Shown in pieces: positions 17,185-28,464 of a stretch of DNA of 64,000 bases. Origin of the DNA: Lentilitoribacter sp. Alg239-R112 (GTDB lineage Bacteria; Pseudomonadota; Alphaproteobacteria; Rhizobiales; Rhizobiaceae). Every line of letters starts with the position of its first letter. The first letter of the stretch is position 1. The stretch spans positions 186,001 to 250,000 of the forward strand of contig NZ_LS999835.1 in NCBI RefSeq assembly GCF_900537175.1. The letters are read 5' to 3'. The position numbers were made by a program, and so were the translations under genes. Below the pieces are notes generated by a model, which made no database searches, was not told where the DNA came from, and saw nothing but the letters and a program-made list of their open reading frames with translations.

Positions 17185-17922
17185 ATGAAAGTCTTTAAAA
17201 CATTAACGGGAGTGGCATTTGCTGCTTTGATTACAACAGCAGCCATGGCTGATAATCATGCAATTCGCATGGGTACAGAAGGAGCGTACGCACCATATAA
17301 CTTCATTAATGATGCAGGTGAAGTCGATGGGTTTGAGCGCGAAGTTGGTGATGAACTTTGTAAACGCGCAAAGCTTGAGTGCACATGGGTAACCAATGAG
17401 TGGGACAGCATTATTCCAAACTTGGTTTCAGGCAACTATGATACGATTATTGCAGGTATGTCTATTACTGCAGAGCGCGATGAAGTGATTGACTTCACGC
17501 AAGAATATTTCCCACCGGATCCGTCAACATATGTTGGTCTTGCGGGTACATCTATGGATGCAACAAAAGGCACGGTTGCTGCGCAAACAGGAACTATTCA
17601 AGCTGGCCATGCTGCTGAAACGGCTAAAGCTGTCGTTGAATTTGCAACACCTGAAGAAGTCACTGCGGCTGTTCGTAATGGGGAAGTTGATGCGGCAATT
17701 GCCGATGATGCTTTCTGGCAAGATGTTGTAAAAGCATCTAATGGTGAATTAGAATTTATTGGTGAGCCAGTGATGCTTGGTGGCGGTATTGGCATGGGTG
17801 TTCGTGAATCTGATACAGAGCTTAAAGAAAAAATGAATGCAGCAATTGCTTCTATGAAAGCTGATGGTACGCTTACCAAGATGATTGCCAAGTGGTTTGA
17901 TGGCCGCATGGTTAAGTACTGA
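17185..17922 (+). CDS. Periplasmic amino acid-binding protein (ArgT/HisJ family)
   Basis: A 245-residue family 3 solute-binding protein. The signal peptide is about 22 residues (MKVFKTLTGVAFAALITTAA, then cleavage after AMA). The mature part shows MGTEGAYAPYNFINDAGEVDGFE, the ITAERDEVIDFTQEYF motif and AAVRNGEVDAAIADDAF. These are typical of Lys/Arg/Orn/His or octopine/nopaline binders. AAAGGAGAG precedes the ATG. A strong hairpin follows the stop codon. The exact ligand cannot be read from the sequence. Confidence 0.92.
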   Translation: MKVFKTLTGVAFAALITTAAMADNHAIRMGTEGAYAPYNFINDAGEVDGFEREVGDELCKRAKLECTWVTNEWDSIIPNLVSGNYDTIIAGMSITAERDEVIDFTQEYFPPDPSTYVGLAGTSMDATKGTVAAQTGTIQAGHAAETAKAVVEFATPEEVTAAVRNGEVDAAIADDAFWQDVVKASNGELEFIGEPVMLGGGIGMGVRESDTELKEKMNAAIASMKADGTLTKMIAKWFDGRMVKY

Positions 17923-17929
17923 TAACGTT

Positions 17930-17963
17930 ATTGTTCGGGCCGCTATAACGCGGCCCGAACAAT
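17930..17963 (+). other. Strong hairpin after the binding-protein gene
   Basis: Perfect 14-bp GC-rich stem (ATTGTTCGGGCCGC and its complement) with a 6-nt loop, 8 nt after the stop codon of the binding protein and 10 nt before the permease ATG. No T-tract follows. It probably protects the upstream mRNA from 3' exonucleases so that the binding protein is made in excess, as known for hisJ/malE-type operons. It also crowds the permease ribosome-binding site. Confidence 0.75.
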
Positions 17964-17973
17964 ATGTGTCCCG

Positions 17974-18837
17974 ATGTTTGAGTATTGTACTGATCCAAAA
18001 ATATTAGAAGGTTTATCTTGGTGGTCTTGTTATTTGACAACCGGAAAACACTTCAATTTTTATCAAAGCTTCTTAGTTGTTTTTGCGCTTTTAATTATTT
18101 GCGTGCCATTTATTTTGATGTTTGGCTTTGCTGGGGCACTAGCCCGACGGTCACGAATATTACCAGTTCGCTGGGTTGGTGTTGCCTATACCTCGATGGT
18201 ACGCGGCATTCCAGATATTATCTTTTTTCTTTTCGTTCCAATCGGGCTTGATCAAGCGATAGAATATTTGCGCCATCATGCAAAATGCCCAGAATGGACA
18301 GAACCTATCCGGCAGGGAAATGATTTTGTTGTTTGTGCGGCTGCAAAGATGCCTCTTGGTGTATCGCCCCAATGGATACATGAAGTGTATGGCTTTTCGT
18401 TAGCAACACTTGCATTTGCTATCGTTTTTGGTGCATTTGCTGCGAATACGATTTATGGGGCATTAAGTTCAGTGCCCAAAAATCAGTTGGAGACAGCTGC
18501 TGCATTTGGAATGAGCAGGCGACAGATTTTTTATCGTATTCATATGCCCCAAATGTGGATTTATGCGCTTCCTGGTCTGTCAAATCTATGGATGATTTTA
18601 ATAAAAGCGACACCGCTGTTATTCCTTTTAGGAGTTGAGGATATTGTCTATTGGGCGCGCGAACTTGGTAGTTCTAAAACCGCGCGGTTTGCTTATGAAC
18701 ATGGTGATTGGCGTTTGGGATATTTCTTGTTTCTCCTTGTATTTTATCTTCTGCTATCGTGGGGAAGTGAAACGGTATTTGGGCGACTAACCAAGAAATT
18801 TACTAAGGGTCAGGCGATGATTGGAGCGAGTGCATGA
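17974..18837 (+). CDS. ABC permease, polar amino acid type (HisQ-like)
   Basis: A 287-residue inner-membrane permease with about five to six membrane segments and the permease EAA-like loop (GALSSVPKNQLETAAAFGMSRRQIFYRIHMPQ) that contacts the ATPase. The insert KCPEWTEPIRQGNDFVVCAAAK between segments is typical of the opine and histidine type HisQ/OccQ group. The stop overlaps the start of the next permease by 4 nt (ATGA). Confidence 0.9.
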   Translation: MFEYCTDPKILEGLSWWSCYLTTGKHFNFYQSFLVVFALLIICVPFILMFGFAGALARRSRILPVRWVGVAYTSMVRGIPDIIFFLFVPIGLDQAIEYLRHHAKCPEWTEPIRQGNDFVVCAAAKMPLGVSPQWIHEVYGFSLATLAFAIVFGAFAANTIYGALSSVPKNQLETAAAFGMSRRQIFYRIHMPQMWIYALPGLSNLWMILIKATPLLFLLGVEDIVYWARELGSSKTARFAYEHGDWRLGYFLFLLVFYLLLSWGSETVFGRLTKKFTKGQAMIGASA

Positions 18838-19634
18838 GTTGTACGCAAACGGTCATTGATTATGCTTTTCGCGCGATTGGGTTTGGTGCGCGTGCATTAC
18901 CAAAATCAGATATAACTTTATGTGAACAAGTTGTGTTGATTGGGTCTGGATTGCTTTGGAATATATATTTTGCAGCAGTTGCGTTGGTGCTTGGCTTTTT
19001 TGCAGCGGCTGCAATTGCATTTGCGCGAAATAGTTCAAACGGCTTTGTTTGGCGACCGGCGGCAATGTTTATTTTTCTCATCCGTGGATCACCTTTGTTC
19101 ATTCAGTTCTTCATTGTTTATGAGCTGTTTGTTTTGCTACCGAGGATAGGGTGGGATTTAAATTTTGGATTTGTGGAAATTACCATTGAAACACGATGGC
19201 TAACCCGCGCTTGGATGGGCGCGCTTATTACACTATTTTTAAACACGACAGCATATACAGCCCAGATTTTTTACGGTGCTTTACGGACGGTTCCTAAGGG
19301 AGAGATTGAAGCCGCACTTGCTATTGGTATGTCGCAAAAGCAAATCAACAGACGGCTTATAAAGCCAAAGATGATTAGTCTTGCTTGGGAGTCTTATACC
19401 AATGAAGCGATCTTTCTGCTTCATGCAACAGCGTTGGTTTTTTTCTCAAGTTTTCCCGCGTGGCGACAACAAGGAGATTCACTTTACTACGCGAGTTATT
19501 TTGCGGACAAGACGTTCAATCCATTCGTCGCATACCCGATTATTGCAGGATATTTTATCTGCTTAACATTGATTGTGATCGTGTTATTTAGCTGGCTGAA
19601 TAAGCGTATGAATCCTCATTTAAGATATCAGTAG
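18834..19634 (+). CDS. ABC permease, polar amino acid type (HisM-like)
   Basis: A 266-residue partner permease with several membrane segments. It has the FIFLIRGSPLFIQFFIVYELF motif and the coupling loop GALRTVPKGEIEAALAIGMSQKQINRRLIKPK. It completes the importer started at 16392. It converges on the FAH-family gene with a 1-nt gap and no visible terminator between. Confidence 0.9.
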   Translation: MSCTQTVIDYAFRAIGFGARALPKSDITLCEQVVLIGSGLLWNIYFAAVALVLGFFAAAAIAFARNSSNGFVWRPAAMFIFLIRGSPLFIQFFIVYELFVLLPRIGWDLNFGFVEITIETRWLTRAWMGALITLFLNTTAYTAQIFYGALRTVPKGEIEAALAIGMSQKQINRRLIKPKMISLAWESYTNEAIFLLHATALVFFSSFPAWRQQGDSLYYASYFADKTFNPFVAYPIIAGYFICLTLIVIVLFSWLNKRMNPHLRYQ

Positions 19635-19635
19635 C

Positions 19636-20322
19636 TCACGTAACTTTACATTTTAGATCACCTACGCCGTCAATATGGCCGTGCATTTCATCACCGATGG
19701 AAACCGCGCCAACACCTGCTGGTGTTCCTGTCATAATAATATCACCAGCTTGTAGCTTAAAGAAACCCGATAGATAAGATATTGTTTCTGCCACGTTCCA
19801 GATCATTTCGCTGATATTGCCTGATTGTTTTTGTGTTCTGTTAATATTGAGCCAGATGTCCGCAGACTGAAGTGTTCCAACGTCTGCTTTTGGTACGATG
19901 GATGAACAAGGCGCGGAATGTTCAAACGCTTTGCCAACTTCCCATGATCGCCCCATTTTTTTCATATCACTTTGAAGGTCACGACGGGTCATATCAAGTC
20001 CAACTGCATAGCCAAATATGGTGTTTTCGGCTTGTGAGAGTGAAAGGTTAATTCCACCCCTATCAAGTGCGACAACGAGCTCAATTTCGAAATGTACGTT
20101 GTTTGATTTTGAAGGGTAGGGAAAGTCTGCGTTATTTATGAGAAGATTATCCGGGTTTTTCTGAAAGAAAAAAGGTGGCTCTCGATCTGGGTCATGACCC
20201 ATTTCCCGTGCGTGATCAGCATAATTTCGACCAACGCAATATATACGTCTCACTGGAAACTTTTGGCTCGAGTTCTTAATCGGTAAATAAGGCTGAGGCT
20301 GTGGTTCGAATAGAAATGTCAT
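19636..20322 (-). CDS. Fumarylacetoacetate hydrolase-family protein
   Basis: A 228-residue FAH-fold enzyme similar in length to fumarylpyruvate hydrolases and YcgM-like acylpyruvases. Landmarks are RRIYCVGRNYADHAREMG, FFFQKNPDNLL, the metal ligands in VHFEIELVVAL, GYAVGLDMTRRDLQ and the C-terminal GDIIMTGTPAGVG. The ATG at 20322, preceded by AGGA, matches the family start, though the frame is open to 20463 and overlaps oxyR. It follows oxyR on the same strand after 68 nt, so co-transcription is possible. It acts on acylpyruvate or oxaloacetate-like compounds; the exact substrate is open. Confidence 0.88.
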   Translation of the reverse strand: MTFLFEPQPQPYLPIKNSSQKFPVRRIYCVGRNYADHAREMGHDPDREPPFFFQKNPDNLLINNADFPYPSKSNNVHFEIELVVALDRGGINLSLSQAENTIFGYAVGLDMTRRDLQSDMKKMGRSWEVGKAFEHSAPCSSIVPKADVGTLQSADIWLNINRTQKQSGNISEMIWNVAETISYLSGFFKLQAGDIIMTGTPAGVGAVSIGDEMHGHIDGVGDLKCKVT

Positions 20323-20390
20323 GGGGTCCTGAATATGTATGCTCTTCTGAACAAGTTGAATTTGCATTGTTTGTGTTTTTAATGGCTTCT

Positions 20391-21278
20391 TTATTCTGCA
20401 ATTTTTCGAATGATATGCGAAATCTCGGTTAATCTTTCTGTGAGTGGATTTGTTTTGCGCCATATCATGCCGATGGTTCGAGACGGTTTTGGGTCCAAAA
20501 ACCGTGTGACGGAAACATTGGCGGACCGTGTTTCAACATCTAACGCCATTTCCGGAATAAGCGTCACACCTATACCCGCGCTAACTAGTTGGACGAGCGT
20601 AGATAAGGAACTGCCATCAAGCATTTCACGCGGTCTCGTAGTTTGGATATTACAGAAAGATAATGCTTGATCGCGGAAACAATGTCCCTCTTCTAAAAGC
20701 AGTAATCTCATTTCTTTTAACATCTGGCGGTTTGGTGCGGGCCTTCCTTTATCTGCCGATGGTCTGACCAGCACAAATTCTTCCGTAAAAAGAGGGACTT
20801 CCGTAAACGAGTTTTCTGAGATTGGTAGTGCAACAATAGCTGTATCAAGTTGTCCTTCGGAAACTTCTTTAATCAGATTTTGGGTTAATGTTTCTCTGAT
20901 GTGGATATCAAGAGCAGGAAATGTGTTTGCAAGTTCATTGATGATTTTCGGCAAAAGATAGGGCGCGATGGTTGGAATAACGCCAACGCGCAACTGACCT
21001 GACAATTGATCACTCATTGAACGGGTAAATTCTTCCAATTCATCCACAGACCTCAAGATTGCAGACGCTCTTTCCGCAAATTCTTTGCCAAAATGGGTGA
21101 GTTGAGTTTTCCGTGCGACCCGTTCTACGAGCTTTGAATTCAACGTTTCCTCAAGCTCTTTTATCTGCATAGATAATGCGGGTTGCGAAACGGCACAAAT
21201 TTCGGCCGCTCGTCCAAAGTGACTTTGTTGGGCTAAGATATTGAAATAACGTAGTTGCTTCAGGGTAATATTATTCAT
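20391..21278 (-). CDS. oxyR: Hydrogen peroxide-sensing regulator OxyR
   Basis: A 295-residue LysR-type regulator. It has an N-terminal winged helix-turn-helix (LKQLRYFNILAQQSHFGRAA) and an effector domain carrying EEGHCFRDQALSFC. The two cysteines (residues 200 and 209) match Cys199 and Cys208 of E. coli OxyR, which form the peroxide-induced disulfide. It is divergent from katG across 162 bp, the usual arrangement for oxyR-controlled catalase. The FAH-family hydrolase lies directly downstream. Confidence 0.93.
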   Translation of the reverse strand: MNNITLKQLRYFNILAQQSHFGRAAEICAVSQPALSMQIKELEETLNSKLVERVARKTQLTHFGKEFAERASAILRSVDELEEFTRSMSDQLSGQLRVGVIPTIAPYLLPKIINELANTFPALDIHIRETLTQNLIKEVSEGQLDTAIVALPISENSFTEVPLFTEEFVLVRPSADKGRPAPNRQMLKEMRLLLLEEGHCFRDQALSFCNIQTTRPREMLDGSSLSTLVQLVSAGIGVTLIPEMALDVETRSANVSVTRFLDPKPSRTIGMIWRKTNPLTERLTEISHIIRKIAE

Positions 21279-21287
21279 AAGTATTTC

Positions 21288-21340
21288 TTATCATATTTAT
21301 CAGAAAATACAACTTTATCTAATGAATACAATTTGATAAA
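21288..21340. promoter_or_regulatory. Cluster of TTATC half-sites between oxyR and katG
   Basis: TTATC occurs at 21288-21292, 21297-21301 and 21315-21319, and its complement GATAA at 21335-21339. The last two belong to TTTATC and GATAAA arms 15 nt apart. The cluster lies near the oxyR start, where OxyR should bind as an extended tetramer. I cannot match it to a firm OxyR consensus, so this is only a candidate. Confidence 0.35.
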
Positions 21341-21383
21341 TGTTTACCTAATATTTGGGTTGCGAGGGATTCGATTTACTTGA

Positions 21384-23612
<2,229 letters not shown>

Positions 23613-23640
23613 TTGATAGAGATTTAAGATAAAAACTTGA

Positions 23641-23670
23641 AAGCCGCACCCTGTTTGGGTGCGGCTTTTT
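23641..23670 (+). terminator. Intrinsic terminator of katG
   Basis: Perfect 11-bp stem AAGCCGCACCC / GGGTGCGGCTT with a 5-nt loop, followed by T residues to 23670. Confidence 0.9.
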
Positions 23671-23811
23671 GCAATCAGATGCTCTCATTCATTTGATACA
23701 CTTATAATCACAATTGTTTTATTCGCCTTGATTTAACAGCTCGACTATCATCTAGTAAGAGTAGCCTGCTGATTAAGATGATCAGTGGAACGAAGTATTT
23801 TGGTTTGAGTG

Positions 23812-23991
23812 ATGACAGTCGACAAAAAGAAAGATTCTAAATTGGGACAATGTGAGCCACCTGATCGATTGGCAGGAGGTGAAAGATTTGATTATCTTGC
23901 CCGTTGTGCCAAGGATTTAGGTTTTAGTGAGCAAGAATTAAAAGACCTTGCAGCGCTTTATGGCGAGCAAATGCCAAAAGACAAGTCGTGA
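23812..23991 (+). CDS. Small hypothetical protein upstream of cueR
   Basis: A 59-residue soluble protein (60 if the GTG at 23809 is used). It begins MTVDKKKDSKLGQCEPPDRL and contains two cysteines and an acidic FSEQELKDLAALYGEQ segment. I do not recognise a family. The stop lies 16 nt before the cueR GTG, so the two genes are probably co-transcribed. The junction carries a 20-nt tandem duplication. Confidence 0.55.
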   Translation: MTVDKKKDSKLGQCEPPDRLAGGERFDYLARCAKDLGFSEQELKDLAALYGEQMPKDKS

Positions 23992-24020
23992 ATAGAGGGG
24001 ACAAGTCGTGAATATAGGCT
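23981..24020 (+). repeat. 20-nt imperfect tandem duplication at the cueR start
   Basis: ACAAGTCGTGAATA occurs at 23981-23994 and again at 24001-24014, each followed by a purine-rich stretch (GAGGGG and TAGGCT). The first copy holds the stop of the small ORF and the second holds the cueR GTG start. In a single copy, stop and start would overlap as GTGA. Confidence 0.75.
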
Positions 24021-24412
24021 ATGCATCTGAACAGTCGGGCCTTCCACCAAAAACTATCCGTTATTATGAAGATATTAATTTGATAAAACCGGCTCGCGCT
24101 GGAAATGGATATCGTGATTATTCAGATACTGATATTCATCGGCTAAAGTTCTTGCAGCGCTCACGAAGTCTTGGGTTTACAATAGACGAGTGTCGTCTGC
24201 TGCTTTCTCTTTATGATGATGATCAACGAGCTAGCTCCGACGTAAAATTGATTGCAGTTAGTAAGATAGAAGAGATTGATCAAAAAATAAGTGAATTGCA
24301 ATCTCTCAAAGAAACTTTGGCCTCACTTGCCAAAAACTGTCATGGTGATAATAGACCTGAATGTCCAATCATTGCAGATCTTGCAGGGCAAAATGTTTCA
24401 AGTATAGTTTAA
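24008..24412 (+). CDS. cueR: Copper-responsive MerR-family regulator CueR
   Basis: A 134-residue MerR regulator with the helix-turn-helix IGYASEQSGLPPKTIRYYEDINLIKP, a dimerisation coiled coil, and a metal loop CHGDNRPEC (Cys111 and Cys119, seven residues apart). That is the spacing of the Cu(I)-binding pair in CueR/HmrR. The GTG start has GAGGGG at 23995-24000. A matching CueR operator lies upstream of copA about 9 kb away; I see none before this gene. Confidence 0.92.
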   Translation: MNIGYASEQSGLPPKTIRYYEDINLIKPARAGNGYRDYSDTDIHRLKFLQRSRSLGFTIDECRLLLSLYDDDQRASSDVKLIAVSKIEEIDQKISELQSLKETLASLAKNCHGDNRPECPIIADLAGQNVSSIV

Positions 24413-24657
24413 GAAGTCAATTTACGTGGCTTGCTTTTAGGTAGATTTCTTAATCAACTTTTCTATTCTTCCCCATCATCTTCACATTTGTTTTGGGTAC
24501 ACGGAGTCGATTGACCCGACATTATGGAGATGTTCGGTTCAGTTTTTATCCTTTTATATGGGATTTTTTAAATAGGCCTTGGCATATTGGGCTAAATTAG
24601 GTGTATGACCAGTCATCTCTAATATTAGCAAGTTACATTTGCTTTGAAAGGACAGAT

Positions 24658-25971
24658 ATGACCCATCCATATTTTGCGGAACAACTTATTGCGTATGCCG
24701 CTGAAAACGGACCTGTGACAATTGGGTTGATTGGTGCAGGTCAGATGGGTAAGGATTTAGCTGTTCAAGTTGCGTTGATGTCGGGCATACGAATTGGTGG
24801 TATTTCTGTTACCCGCGCGGAAAATGCTTTGGGTGCATTACACCTTGCTGGACATTCGGACGAAGATATTATTGTTGCAAACAATGCAAATGCGATTGAT
24901 GTGGCGATTGAAGGTGGAAAAATTGCCATATGTGAGGGGTTTGAGGCGTTAACAGCTGCAGGGCGCGTTGATGTGATTATTGATGCGACGGGTAATCCCA
25001 ATACGGGATCACTTATTGCACTTAGCGCGATTAAAAATGGCAAGCATATGGTTATGCTAAATGTGGAAGCTGATATTACGATTGGCCGATATTTGGCAGA
25101 AGAAGCAAAAAAGGCTGGCGTTATTTATACCGGTGCTGCGGGTGATGAACCTGCCTGTGTTTTAGAACTGATTGGCTTTGCACGTAGTCTTGGTATGAAC
25201 GTTATCGCCGCGGGAAAGGGCAAAAACAATCCACTTAATATCCATGCTGTACCCGCTGAATATGAAGAGGAAGCTAGAGCACGTGATATGAATGCTCGTA
25301 TGCTTGTAGAGTTTGTTGATGGATCAAAGACAGCGATCGAAATGGTTGCTATTGCCAATTGTACAGGCCTTATACCTGACATTCCAGGTATGCATGGCCC
25401 AAAGGCATCGCTTGATGAGTTGGCGAATGTGCTTTGCCCAGTGGAAGATGGCGGTATTTTGAGCCGTAAAGGTGTTGTCGATTACTCAATCGGTAAAGGT
25501 GTTGCACCTGGAGTTTTTTGTATCGTAGAAACCAAGCATCCGCGTGTTTTGGAGCGGATGGCTGATCTGAAAGTCGGTAAGGGGCCTTATTTCACACTTA
25601 CTCGACCTTTCCATTTAACCAGTCTTGAAGTGCCATTGTCTGCTGCGCGAGCTGTTATGCATGGTGAACCTGATATGGTGCCAATCGACCGCCCTGTTGC
25701 AGATGCTGTTGCTGTCGCTAAACGTGATTTACAACCAGGCGAAATACTAGGTCGGATTGGGCAAGCCGATTATCGCGGTTATGCGGTGAGCTGGCAGGAT
25801 GGCCGTAAAGGCGGTTATGTTCCTATAGGTTTGGCAGAAAAAGCTGTTGTATCTAAACCCGTGAAGGCTGGTGATATTATAACCTATGCAAATTGTGTTC
25901 CTGATAAAGATCTTATCATTACACAGATCCGTCATAAACTTGACCAAGCAGATGCACATTTTGCAAGTTAA
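24658..25971 (+). CDS. NAD(P)-binding oxidoreductase with C-terminal SAF domain
   Basis: A 437-residue protein. The N-terminal Rossmann region (VTIGLIGAGQMGKDLAVQ) resembles homoserine dehydrogenase-like oxidoreductases. The C-terminal part (VADAVAVAKRDLQPGEILG and PVKAGDIITY) is an SAF/AFP-like domain. Such fusions occur in sugar-acid catabolic clusters, but no other gene of that kind is adjacent here, so the substrate is unknown. AAAGGA precedes the ATG at 24658; the frame is open from 24601 but lacks a comparable site there. It stands alone, with 245 bp without a gene before it. Confidence 0.75.
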   Translation: MTHPYFAEQLIAYAAENGPVTIGLIGAGQMGKDLAVQVALMSGIRIGGISVTRAENALGALHLAGHSDEDIIVANNANAIDVAIEGGKIAICEGFEALTAAGRVDVIIDATGNPNTGSLIALSAIKNGKHMVMLNVEADITIGRYLAEEAKKAGVIYTGAAGDEPACVLELIGFARSLGMNVIAAGKGKNNPLNIHAVPAEYEEEARARDMNARMLVEFVDGSKTAIEMVAIANCTGLIPDIPGMHGPKASLDELANVLCPVEDGGILSRKGVVDYSIGKGVAPGVFCIVETKHPRVLERMADLKVGKGPYFTLTRPFHLTSLEVPLSAARAVMHGEPDMVPIDRPVADAVAVAKRDLQPGEILGRIGQADYRGYAVSWQDGRKGGYVPIGLAEKAVVSKPVKAGDIITYANCVPDKDLIITQIRHKLDQADAHFAS

Positions 25972-26059
25972 GCATGTTCTATAAGCTCATAAAATTTTTT
26001 GTATCTAATGGCGCTTATACCAATGGCATAATGGTATTCTACAGCTTAGAAAGTGAATA

Positions 26060-26356
26060 ATGATCTATTTAATAGCAACGCTTAAAATAAAACCGGATAG
26101 TTTCGAAACAATAGAGAAATTGGTTGCACCTTGCATAGAAGGAACGCGATTAGAAGCCGGCAACATTTCTTATGATCTTTTTCAAAGTACGACTGATAAG
26201 AATACTTTGTCATTCGTAGAGCGCTGGAAAGATCAGGCGGCAATAGATAATCATTTCACAGAGTCGCATTTCTTGGCTTGGAGAGATGCGGGAGCGGAAT
26301 ATATTCTCGACAAAAAACTTGAGATCATTACACCTGAAAATATCGAGCAAAAATAG
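26060..26356 (+). CDS. Antibiotic biosynthesis monooxygenase (ABM/YgiN-like) domain protein
   Basis: A 98-residue single-domain protein with the ABM ferredoxin-like pattern: MIYLIATLKIKPDSFE, GNISYDLFQS, LSFVERWKDQAAIDNHFTESHF. Family members include quinol monooxygenases such as YgiN, which act without cofactor. The ligand is unknown. A small conserved-looking gene follows after 26 nt. Confidence 0.8.
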   Translation: MIYLIATLKIKPDSFETIEKLVAPCIEGTRLEAGNISYDLFQSTTDKNTLSFVERWKDQAAIDNHFTESHFLAWRDAGAEYILDKKLEIITPENIEQK

Positions 26357-26382
26357 GATATGATTTACCGCGGGAACCTGAA

Positions 26383-26604
26383 ATGATGAGACAACAGCTC
26401 AAAGATAAAATCATATCTGTTTGTGATGAGAAAATTGAAAAGAAAGGTGTTAATGTAGGCCTTTCCTTTTATGCATTTTTTGCCAATAAGAATGATGACC
26501 CTCAGCTTCTTATGGAAGCTGCGACATGGTGGATACAGACCCATGAATTGGACCACTTTGAAAAAGCCGTTAAAATTCGCCAGATGATATTAGACAGCAT
26601 ATGA
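26383..26604 (+). CDS. Small conserved hypothetical protein
   Basis: A 73-residue soluble protein starting MMRQQLKDKIISVCDEKIE and containing GLSFYAFFANKNDDPQLLMEAATWW. It is rich in aromatic and charged residues and has no signal peptide. It looks like a short alphaproteobacterial conserved family that I cannot name securely. It probably shares a transcript with the ABM gene. Confidence 0.6.
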   Translation: MMRQQLKDKIISVCDEKIEKKGVNVGLSFYAFFANKNDDPQLLMEAATWWIQTHELDHFEKAVKIRQMILDSI

Positions 26605-26791
26605 CATTCACGGTGACTGCTCATCGTCGTTTACAAATACACCGATCAAATTGCTGCACCTGCTCACTTTTTCGCTCTTTTAGTGAACACTAAACCGCCA
26701 TACGCGAAATGCATAAGTGATTTGAAATCGGCATTGGCTCATGCAATCATTTTAATATTACATATAGGGTACCTATAATGGAGAAAATAAT

Positions 26792-28351
26792 ATGAATATA
26801 TTTACACGCGCTGTTGCGGTCGGCATGATGTCATTTGCGATGACTGCCGTTGCGCAAGCTGAGGTTACTGTTAAAGTAGCTTATGATGCTGACCCGGTTT
26901 CACTGGATCCACATGAGCAACTTTCCGGTGGTACATTGCAATTCTCACACATGACGTTTGATCCGCTTGTTCGTTGGACGCAAGATTTGCAGTTTGAAGC
27001 ACGTTTGGCTGAAAGCTGGGAGCAGATTGATGCAACAACGACACGTTTTAACTTGCGTGATGGTGTGAAATTTCATTCTGGTAATGAGTTAACAAGTGCT
27101 GACGTTCTTTGGACATTTAACCGTTTGAAAGAAAGTGCGGACTTTAAAGGTATCTTCTCTCTCTTCACAGAAGTGAAGGTTATTGATGAGGACACGTTTG
27201 ATCTTATCACTTCAGAGCCTTATCCGCTTGTATTGCACACAGCAACATACATCTTCCCAATGGATAGCAAGTTCTATTCTGGTAAAACAGATGACGGCAA
27301 AGACAAAGCTGAATTGGTAAAGCATGGTGATAGCTTCGCGTCACGCAATGCATCTGGCACAGGCCCATTTGTTGTTGATTCACGTGAGCAGGGCGTTAAA
27401 GTTGAGTTCTCTCGTTTCGCTGATTACTGGGATACAGCTAGTGAAGGTAACGTTGATAAAATCGTTTTGACACCGATTAAAGAGGATCCAACTCGTGTTG
27501 CTGCTCTGTTGTCTGGCGATGTAGATTTTATTGCCCCTGTTCCGCCAACAGATCTAAAGCGTGTTGAAGATAGCGATAATGCTAATCTCATTACAATGGC
27601 TGGTACTCGGATCATTACATTCCAAATGAACCAGAACCGCGTTGAAGCTTTCAAAGATGCTCGTGTTCGCAAAGCTATTGATTATGCTGTAAATAATGCC
27701 GGTATTGTTGATCGTATTATGCGTGGTTTCGGTACTGTTGGTGCACAAGCTAGCCCGGCTGGTTACCTTGGTCATGATGCAGCGCTAACACCACGTTTTG
27801 ACGTGGAAAAAGCAAAAGCTTTGATGGCAGAAGCTGGTTATGCTGACGGTTTTGAAATCACAATGATGGCACCAAACAACCGCTATGTGAATGATGACAA
27901 AATTGCTCAAGCAGTTGCTTCAATGTTGTCAAAAATCAATATCAAAGTTGACCTTCAAACAATGCCAAAAGCGCAATACTGGCCTAAGTTCGACGAGCGT
28001 GCTGCAGATATGATGATGATTGGCTGGCATGCTGATACGGAAGATAGTGCAAACTTCCACCAGTTCTTGTCTGCATGTGCAAATGAAGATTCAGGTAACG
28101 GTCAATATAACTCTGGTAACTATTGTAACTCTGAGACTGATGCTTTGATGGATGCTTCAAATGCTGAAACAGACCCTGCAAAGCGTGGTGAGTTGCTTCA
28201 GAAGCTAGAAGGTATCTTGTACGAAGAAGCAGCGTTTATTCCGCTTCATTGGCAAAACCTAGCATGGGGCGCTCGTAAAGGCGTGCATGCTGAGAAAATT
28301 GTTAATGCATTGAACTTCCCTTACTTTGGTGATCTTGTCGTAGACAAGTAA
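26792..28351 (+). CDS. Periplasmic peptide-binding protein (DppA/family 5)
   Basis: A 519-residue family 5 solute-binding protein. A signal peptide of about 23 residues ends in AQA. The mature chain has the family pattern DADPVSLDPHEQLSGGTLQFSHMTFDPLVRW and RLAESWEQIDATTTRFNLRDGVKFHSG. It delivers dipeptides, oligopeptides or related solutes to the permease encoded next. GGAG precedes the ATG. A hairpin lies 29 nt after the stop codon, before the permease gene. Confidence 0.93.
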   Translation: MNIFTRAVAVGMMSFAMTAVAQAEVTVKVAYDADPVSLDPHEQLSGGTLQFSHMTFDPLVRWTQDLQFEARLAESWEQIDATTTRFNLRDGVKFHSGNELTSADVLWTFNRLKESADFKGIFSLFTEVKVIDEDTFDLITSEPYPLVLHTATYIFPMDSKFYSGKTDDGKDKAELVKHGDSFASRNASGTGPFVVDSREQGVKVEFSRFADYWDTASEGNVDKIVLTPIKEDPTRVAALLSGDVDFIAPVPPTDLKRVEDSDNANLITMAGTRIITFQMNQNRVEAFKDARVRKAIDYAVNNAGIVDRIMRGFGTVGAQASPAGYLGHDAALTPRFDVEKAKALMAEAGYADGFEITMMAPNNRYVNDDKIAQAVASMLSKINIKVDLQTMPKAQYWPKFDERAADMMMIGWHADTEDSANFHQFLSACANEDSGNGQYNSGNYCNSETDALMDASNAETDPAKRGELLQKLEGILYEEAAFIPLHWQNLAWGARKGVHAEKIVNALNFPYFGDLVVDK

Positions 28352-28380
28352 GTTCAAACGATTAATTCTTTAAATTTTCT

Positions 28381-28402
28381 GGGGGCTAGGCTTCTAGCCC
28401 CC
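28381..28402 (+). other. Hairpin between the binding protein and dppB-like genes
   Basis: Perfect 9-bp stem GGGGGCTAG / CTAGCCCCC with a 4-nt loop and no T-tract. It is a probable mRNA stabiliser or partial terminator in the 113-nt gap before the permease gene. Confidence 0.7.
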
Positions 28403-28464
28403 GGAATCTTCCCAAATATTGACGTTAAATGCGTCTTAAATCTACCAGCTGACAGGTCAATTAC

